DNA from: Methylobacterium sp. PvR107
GTDB taxonomy: Bacteria; Pseudomonadota; Alphaproteobacteria; Rhizobiales; Beijerinckiaceae
Direction: 5' to 3'
Assembly: GCF_017833295.1 (NCBI RefSeq)
Contig: NZ_JAFIBW010000001.1
Location: 5,704,001 to 5,768,000 of the forward strand
Length of the DNA: 64,000 nt
The position numbers were made by a program, and so were the translations under genes. The notes beneath the pieces were generated by a model. That model had not been told where the DNA came from and did not search any database. It saw only the letters and a program-made list of their open reading frames with translations. How positions within the stretch are numbered: position 1 is the stretch's first letter; each line of letters starts with the position of its first letter. Shown piece by piece: positions 59,665 through 64,000 of this stretch.

Positions 59665-60030
59665 AGAACGCTTGACCGGAGCCTGGACGCTCTGGCTTGA
59701 GGCGGCACGAAGACAGGTTCCGGCGCGGCGCCCGATCGAAGTCCGATCGGGCGCCGCTCCTTTTTTCCCGCCCGTCCCGTGCAGAGCGCGCGGCAGCGCC
59801 CCGCCGCATTCGCAGATTGCTTGCAAGGCTATATGCGCTGCAATCTGTCTCTTATCGTGCACATCCTCAGAAAAGTGCCAAATTTCTTGAATTGAAAGAT
59901 TCAGAAATCTCTGATATTTCGAACATATTCAATCAATATACTTGATGTGTTCTGTTGCAATGCGGACACAGACGGTTGATCCGGATTGAGATACGTCGGC
60001 ATCGGCATCGAATTCTCGGAACCGACCGAC
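59665..60030. other. 366-bp region between ureE and the outer-membrane protein
   Basis: It contains a strong terminator (59725-59766) and then an unusually AT-rich stretch at about 59815-59960, with runs such as TTGAATTGAAAGATTCAG and CATATTCAATCAATATAC. The latter probably holds the promoter region of the outer-membrane protein. No gene is visible. Confidence 0.6.
59725..59766 (+). terminator. intrinsic terminator after ureE
   Basis: A perfect 14-bp stem (59725-59738 with 59744-59757), 5-base loop and T-run at 59761-59766. It ends the ureE transcript. Confidence 0.9.
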
Positions 60031-60837
60031 ATGAAGAACATCCTCACATCCGCAACTGTCCTCGTCGCTCTGACGACGGCCGCATCGGCTGCAGATCTGC
60101 CCCGCCGCGCGCTCCCGCCGGCCCCGGTCCCGCTGCCGGTCTTCACCTGGACCGGGGCTTACTTCGGCATCAACGCCGGTTACATCACCTCAACCAAGGA
60201 TGTCGCCGACACGGCGGGCGTGATCCGGACAAGCAGAGGCACGCCGCTTGGAACCTATTCGGCCGCAACGCCGCTGCAGCGGGACGGTTTCACCGGCGGC
60301 GGCCAGGTAGGCTACAATTACCAGTTCACGCCGGGATCCGGTTTCGTCGTCGGCGTTGAGGCCGATGCCGCCTATACGGATCTGCACGGTCGCAACAGCT
60401 TCAAGAGCAACCTCGCCGGAACCAACAGCTTCCGCCAGTCGGGCGACTACCTCGGGACCGTGCGCGGTCGCGTCGGCTATGCCTTCGATCGCACACTGGT
60501 CTACGCAACCGGCGGCTTCGCCTATGCGGGCCAGACGTACCGCGCCAGCCTCTTCCAGACGGACATTCAGCCGAACTACTACGGGAGCCGCGCGCGCACC
60601 GAGACCGGCTACGCGGTCGGCGGCGGCGTCGAGTATGCCCTGCCCACCGATTCCTTCCTGAACTTCTTCCGCTCCAGCGCGGTGACGGTGAAGGGCGAGG
60701 CGCTCTACTACGACCTCGGCAACCGCACGATCCCGGTCCTGCCGACCTACCGGAACATCAACGCCTTCGCGACGCGCTTCCAGAACGAGGGCGTGCTCGG
60801 CCGTGTGGGTGTGAACTACAAGTTCGGCAGCTACTGA
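60031..60837 (+). CDS. outer-membrane beta-barrel protein (Omp25/Omp31-like)
   Basis: The 268-residue protein has a signal peptide (MKNILTSATVLVALTTAASA, cleavage before ADLPRR), followed by the family phrase FTWTGAYFGINAGY and alternating beta strands ending in VGVNYKFGSY with the aromatic C-terminus. This is the opacity-like outer-membrane protein group common in Hyphomicrobiales. The ATG at 60031 gives the signal peptide. Confidence 0.92.
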   Translation: MKNILTSATVLVALTTAASAADLPRRALPPAPVPLPVFTWTGAYFGINAGYITSTKDVADTAGVIRTSRGTPLGTYSAATPLQRDGFTGGGQVGYNYQFTPGSGFVVGVEADAAYTDLHGRNSFKSNLAGTNSFRQSGDYLGTVRGRVGYAFDRTLVYATGGFAYAGQTYRASLFQTDIQPNYYGSRARTETGYAVGGGVEYALPTDSFLNFFRSSAVTVKGEALYYDLGNRTIPVLPTYRNINAFATRFQNEGVLGRVGVNYKFGSY

Positions 60838-60903
60838 GCGGCCCAGCCATGGCCTTCGGCTGAGCCTCCCCAGCCCGATCAGACTGGTCGCCCCGTCGAA
60901 GGC

Positions 60904-60932
60904 CGCCCCAGGACTCCGCTCCTGGGGCGTTT
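60904..60932 (+). terminator. intrinsic terminator after the outer-membrane protein
   Basis: A perfect 10-bp stem (60904-60913 with 60920-60929) and a 6-base loop, followed by TTTCGCGTT. The U-tract is short, but position and stem stability support termination. Confidence 0.75.
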
Positions 60933-60967
60933 CGCGTTCATGGATCGGGCCTGTCGCGTCCGAAGGA

Positions 60968-61180
60968 TCAGAGGCGCTTCGGCACGGGTCGCCGGCAATA
61001 GGCTCGGGCGTCCGCGGACGAGAGACCGTTCTGCGCGGCGACACATTGGTCGAGGCTCAACCCGATGCTGGCCGCGTAGGGCTCGTTGGGCGACAAGGCC
61101 TCGCGGGCGAGGTTTGCGAGATAGAACAGGAACGCCGCTGCTACGACGACCAGGGCGGCGGCGACGGCACGGTTCAGCAT
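60968..61180 (-). CDS. 70-residue membrane-anchored protein
   Basis: The protein starts MLNRAVAAALVVVAAAFLFY, one membrane helix, followed by a soluble tail with two cysteines (DQCVAAQNG and AYCRR). No family recognised. It is followed upstream on the same strand by two even smaller membrane proteins. Confidence 0.65.
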   Translation of the reverse strand: MLNRAVAAALVVVAAAFLFYLANLAREALSPNEPYAASIGLSLDQCVAAQNGLSSADARAYCRRPVPKRL

Positions 61181-61223
61181 CGCGTCCGGCCCCCGGTGGA
61201 ACGGACCGATCCGCGCCGGCCGC

Positions 61224-61319
61224 TCACGGAATCCCTCCGAGCAGGAGCGCGAGCACGAGGATCGCGAGACCGATCCCGATCAGCGCCGCAGGGGATCGGT
61301 CGAGCGCGGGCCGGCGCAT
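61224..61319 (-). CDS. 31-residue membrane peptide
   Basis: MRRPALDRSPAALIGIGLAI plus 11 residues: a basic N-terminus followed by one hydrophobic helix and a TGA stop. GGGGA lies 7 bases before the ATG. It is between the 70-aa and 39-aa membrane proteins on the same strand. Confidence 0.5.
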   Translation of the reverse strand: MRRPALDRSPAALIGIGLAILVLALLLGGIP

Positions 61320-61377
61320 GGCAGCGTCCCCGACCCGAATCAGGCATCGCGAACCGAAGCGGCATGCCGCGCGCGGC

Positions 61378-61497
61378 TCATTGCAGCAGCCCCCACAGGC
61401 CCGTGGCCAGGCCGAAGGCGAGCGAAAGCATCGCCGCGCCGAGCAGAGCGCGATCGATGACGCGGGCGGTTCGGTCCTCAGGTCGAATGTCGATCAT
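61378..61497 (-). CDS. 39-residue membrane peptide
   Basis: MIDIRPEDRTARVIDRALLG plus 19 residues, charged at the start and then one membrane helix ending WGLLQ. GGAGG is placed 7 bases before the ATG at 61497, an excellent ribosome binding site. A longer open frame upstream has no such site. Confidence 0.6.
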   Translation of the reverse strand: MIDIRPEDRTARVIDRALLGAAMLSLAFGLATGLWGLLQ

Positions 61498-61697
61498 TGG
61501 GGCGCCTCCTCTCCGCCAAGATTGACGAGCCCCTGTTGCTGACCTGTGTCGGTGCACAGCCCCTCTCTGTATTCCCGCATTCCAAACCAGATCCGGGCCT
61601 GTGATTCCCGAGACTCGATTGAACCGAAACGCGGGCACCGCTCCGGAACAGCCCGGACGCGGGGCGGTTGGACCGGCATTCCACCCGGAGACCACGC

Positions 61698-62573
61698 GTG
61701 ACCACTGATCCGCTCCGCAAGTATCCCCGACCGCCCTTCGAGGCGCAGCCTCAGAGCTTCCCGGGCAAGACCGGCCGCATGGCGCCCGAGCCCGACCACG
61801 GCGAGGCGAGCTACACCGGCTCGGGCAAGCTCACCGGCAAGGCCGCGCTGATCACCGGCGGCGACAGCGGCATCGGCCGCGCCGTCGCCATCGCGTTCGC
61901 CCGGGAAGGGGCCGACATCGCCATCTCCTACCTGCCGGAGGAGCAGGCGGATGCCGAGGCGGTGGCCGGCTGGATCGAGAAGGCGGGCCGGCGCGCGCTG
62001 CTCCTGCCGGGCGACCTCAAGGACGCAGCCTACGGGCGCCAGATCGTCGCCCGGACGGTAGAGACGTTCGGGCGCCTCGACGTTCTGGTCAACAACGGTG
62101 CGTTCCAGCAGCCGAACGAAGACCTCGCCGCCATCGAGGATTCCCTCTTCGAGGACCATTTCCGCACCAACGTGTTCGGGCCGTTCTACGTCACCAAGGC
62201 GGCGCTGGCGCATCTCAAGCCCGGCGCCTCGGTGATCTTCACCTCCTCGGTGAACTCCAAGCACCCGATGCCGTCGCTCATGGCCTACAGCGCCACCAAG
62301 GGTGCGCTGAGCAACATGGTGCTGAGCCTCGCCCAGCTCCTCGCCGAGAAGGGCGTACGCGTGAACGGGGTGCTGCCGGGCCCGATCTGGACGCCGTTCA
62401 TCCCGTCCGGGATGAGCCAGGATTCGGTGAAATCGTTCGGCAGCCAGGTTCCGTTCGGGCGCCCCGGCCAGCCGGCCGAGCTCGCCTCGGCCTACGTGAT
62501 GCTGGCTTCCGAGGAGAGCAGCTACACGTCCGGCGCCCTGGTCACCGTCGCGGGTGCAATGCCGGTCTTCTGA
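61698..62573 (+). CDS. short-chain dehydrogenase/reductase
   Basis: The 291-residue protein is an NAD(P)-dependent SDR of the group including general-stress protein 39. The cofactor motif is [20 protein letters not shown], followed by NNGAFQQ and the catalytic Ser/Tyr/Lys in SSVNSK and YSATKGAL. The N-terminal 45 residues (with [19 protein letters not shown]) are typical of this subgroup. The GTG at 61698 has GGAG 7 bases upstream. The substrate is unknown. Confidence 0.9.
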   Translation: MTTDPLRKYPRPPFEAQPQSFPGKTGRMAPEPDHGEASYTGSGKLTGKAALITGGDSGIGRAVAIAFAREGADIAISYLPEEQADAEAVAGWIEKAGRRALLLPGDLKDAAYGRQIVARTVETFGRLDVLVNNGAFQQPNEDLAAIEDSLFEDHFRTNVFGPFYVTKAALAHLKPGASVIFTSSVNSKHPMPSLMAYSATKGALSNMVLSLAQLLAEKGVRVNGVLPGPIWTPFIPSGMSQDSVKSFGSQVPFGRPGQPAELASAYVMLASEESSYTSGALVTVAGAMPVF

Positions 62574-62640
62574 GCGGCACCGGCCGCGAAACATCCTGCG
62601 ACTTGGCGCACGATCGCCGCCAAGTCGCAGCATCCTCGCA

Positions 62641-63249
62641 TCAAGCCGCGGGGCCATACCCCCATCGGGCGGGCGGACGCAGATCCTCGCGTCCGCCGGG
62701 TCCGATCAACGCTGCGCGCGGCGGGCGCAGCTCGATCTCGGTCCTTTCCGCCACGGAGACGATGCCGCGCGGCTGCGTCGCCACGACGCTGAGGCGGATC
62801 TCCTGGAGGCCCGAGGCGGGCAAGTCGAGCTAGGAGCGCCGCTGCGGCGGCAGCCGCGGGTCGGGCCCGCCGCTGCGTTGGGTCGCGGTGGCGAAGACGT
62901 CGCCGGCGATCAGGGGCCGGCGGACGTTGTTCTGCGCCGGGGCGACCACCATGCGGGTGGCCGGACGGATCTCGGCCCGGCGCACCTCCACAGGGTCGCC
63001 GCTCGACGCGCCGGCGTTGACGCGCTGCAGGCCGTCGCGGCGGATCGGGCTGAGGCCCTGGTCCTCCGCGTAGGGCCCGACCGCCACCGCGGCCGTGTGG
63101 CGCTTGCCGACGATCTCGATGATGTCGCCCTCAGGCGGGCCGAGTTCGGCCAACGACGCCTGGGGCAGGCGGGCAATGCCGCGGCCGCCGTCCTGGGGCC
63201 GCGCGTTGGCGACCTGCAGCGTGAGGGGCTGTCCGTCGGATTCCGCCAT
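62641..63249 (-). pseudogene. remnant of the N-terminal domain of a CDC48-type AAA ATPase
   Basis: Reading from the ATG at 63249, [20 protein letters not shown] through [20 protein letters not shown] and [20 protein letters not shown] matches the double-psi-barrel N domain of CDC48/VAT-type AAA ATPases. A TAG at 62830-62832 interrupts the frame. In the same frame after it, [20 protein letters not shown] continues the family sequence and then ends at 62641. Both ATPase domains are missing. It is a decayed gene copy. Confidence 0.75.
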
Positions 63250-63486
63250 CCGGCTCGCCATCGGCAGGGCGCCGCGTCGCCCGTCCCGGCGCTGGGTATT
63301 CCTCCGCCGAACCGCGCCGCGGCGGCCCGCTACGGCGGAGCCGCGGCCAGCCGCGCCTTTTCGAGGATCCCCGTCCCGTGGTATCCGACCGACTTCCAAC
63401 CCATTCGCCGGATACCGGGCGCGGCGCCCCTGGCAGCCCCGCCGTGTCGAAGCGCAGGGGCCACGGGACAGCACGGATCTGGGAAC

Positions 63487-64000
63487 GTGACGGCGGCTGA
63501 CGAACACGGCGCACTGGCGGGCTGGCGCTTCTCCGTCGCCCCGATGATGGACTGGACGGATCGCCATTGTCGGGCGTTCCACCGGACCCTGTCGGCGCGC
63601 GCACGGCTCTACACCGAGATGGTGACCACCGGCGCGGTGCTGCACGGCTCGCGCGAACGCCTGCTCGGCTTCTCGGACCCCGAACACCCGGTGGCGGTCC
63701 AGCTCGGCGGGTCGGACCCGGCGGAGCTGGCCCAGGCCGCCCGGATCGCCGCGGAGTTCGGCTACGACGAGGTCAACCTCAATGTCGGCTGCCCGTCGGA
63801 CCGGGTGCAGGACGGTCGCTTCGGCGCCTGCCTGATGCGCGAGCCGGCCCTGGTCGGCGATTGCGTGGCGGCCATGAAGGCTGTCGTCTCCGTGCCCGTG
63901 ACGGTGAAGTGCCGGATCGGCGTCGACGACCAGGATCCGGAGGCGGCCTTGGACGCGTTCGCCGACGCCGTGGTGGCGGCCGGCGTCGATGGCCTGATCG
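63487..64000 (+). CDS. dusA: tRNA-dihydrouridine synthase A, 5' part
   Basis: DusA reduces uridine at positions 20/20a in the tRNA D-loop using FMN and NADPH. The visible 171 residues begin GTG-ACG-GCG and include [39 protein letters not shown] and the FMN-site/catalytic region [20 protein letters not shown] with the active cysteine. The gene runs off the window end. The region 63250-63486 upstream contains a GGTATCCG/CGGATACC inverted repeat. Confidence 0.95.
   Translation, partial: MTAADEHGALAGWRFSVAPMMDWTDRHCRAFHRTLSARARLYTEMVTTGAVLHGSRERLLGFSDPEHPVAVQLGGSDPAELAQAARIAAEFGYDEVNLNVGCPSDRVQDGRFGACLMREPALVGDCVAAMKAVVSVPVTVKCRIGVDDQDPEAALDAFADAVVAAGVDGLI

Overview
The window is a high-GC (roughly 70%) alphaproteobacterial chromosome segment, most likely Methylobacterium. 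The evidence is a formaldehyde-activating-enzyme paralogue, the order nuo operon–birA–rnj–methylmalonyl-CoA epimerase–proS–lolC–lolD–dnaE typical of Hyphomicrobiales, an alphaproteobacterial LexA with direct-repeat GTTC-N7-GTTC operators, and several families of short palindromic intergenic repeats. The genus is an inference; no rRNA or other species marker is present.

Region 1 (1–15,535) carries the nuo operon from the end of nuoC to nuoN, all on the plus strand, with birA attached. Two short coiled-coil reading frames sit between nuoE/nuoF and nuoF/nuoG, and a near-perfect 51-bp palindrome separates nuoI from nuoJ. Region 2 (15,552–22,167) continues on the same strand with ribonuclease J, methylmalonyl-CoA epimerase, a DUF1467 membrane protein, ProRS and the LolC–LolD lipoprotein exporter. 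Between DUF1467 and proS lies an orphan promoter-to-terminator unit on the minus strand that looks like an unannotated small RNA. Region 3 (22,446–28,191) holds small secreted or membrane proteins, a GT-B glycosyltransferase, a 34-codon membrane micropeptide behind a LexA box, and the replicative polymerase dnaE.

Region 4 (28,192–43,807) mixes repair and housekeeping genes (chaC, recO, parC, an AlkA-type glycosylase, gltA, gltX, comEC, lexA) with secreted hypotheticals, an NRAMP-type pseudogene and the Fae paralogue. Region 5 (43,852–49,650) is the SOS mutasome imuA–imuB–dnaE2 on the minus strand behind its own LexA box; imuB contains an in-frame palindromic element. Region 6 (49,882–64,000) is accessory in character: a collagen-like secreted protein, a BaiN-like flavoprotein, a DHA2 efflux pump, an HD hydrolase divergent from a GlxA-type regulator, TerC, an amidase with a TerB–DnaJ protein, UreE with a very long His tail, an outer-membrane beta-barrel protein, a group of tiny membrane proteins, an SDR, a CDC48 N-domain pseudogene and the start of dusA.

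The most connected signal is the SOS circuit. Four GTTC-N7-GTTC LexA boxes (or their reverse complement, GAAC-N7-GAAC) are visible, in front of lexA, imuA, parC and the uncharacterised 34-aa micropeptide. The micropeptide resembles, in size, topology and control, the Caulobacter division inhibitor SidA. The minus-strand small RNA, the Fae paralogue that seems to lack the usual catalytic His, and the in-frame repeat inside imuB are the other items most worth following.
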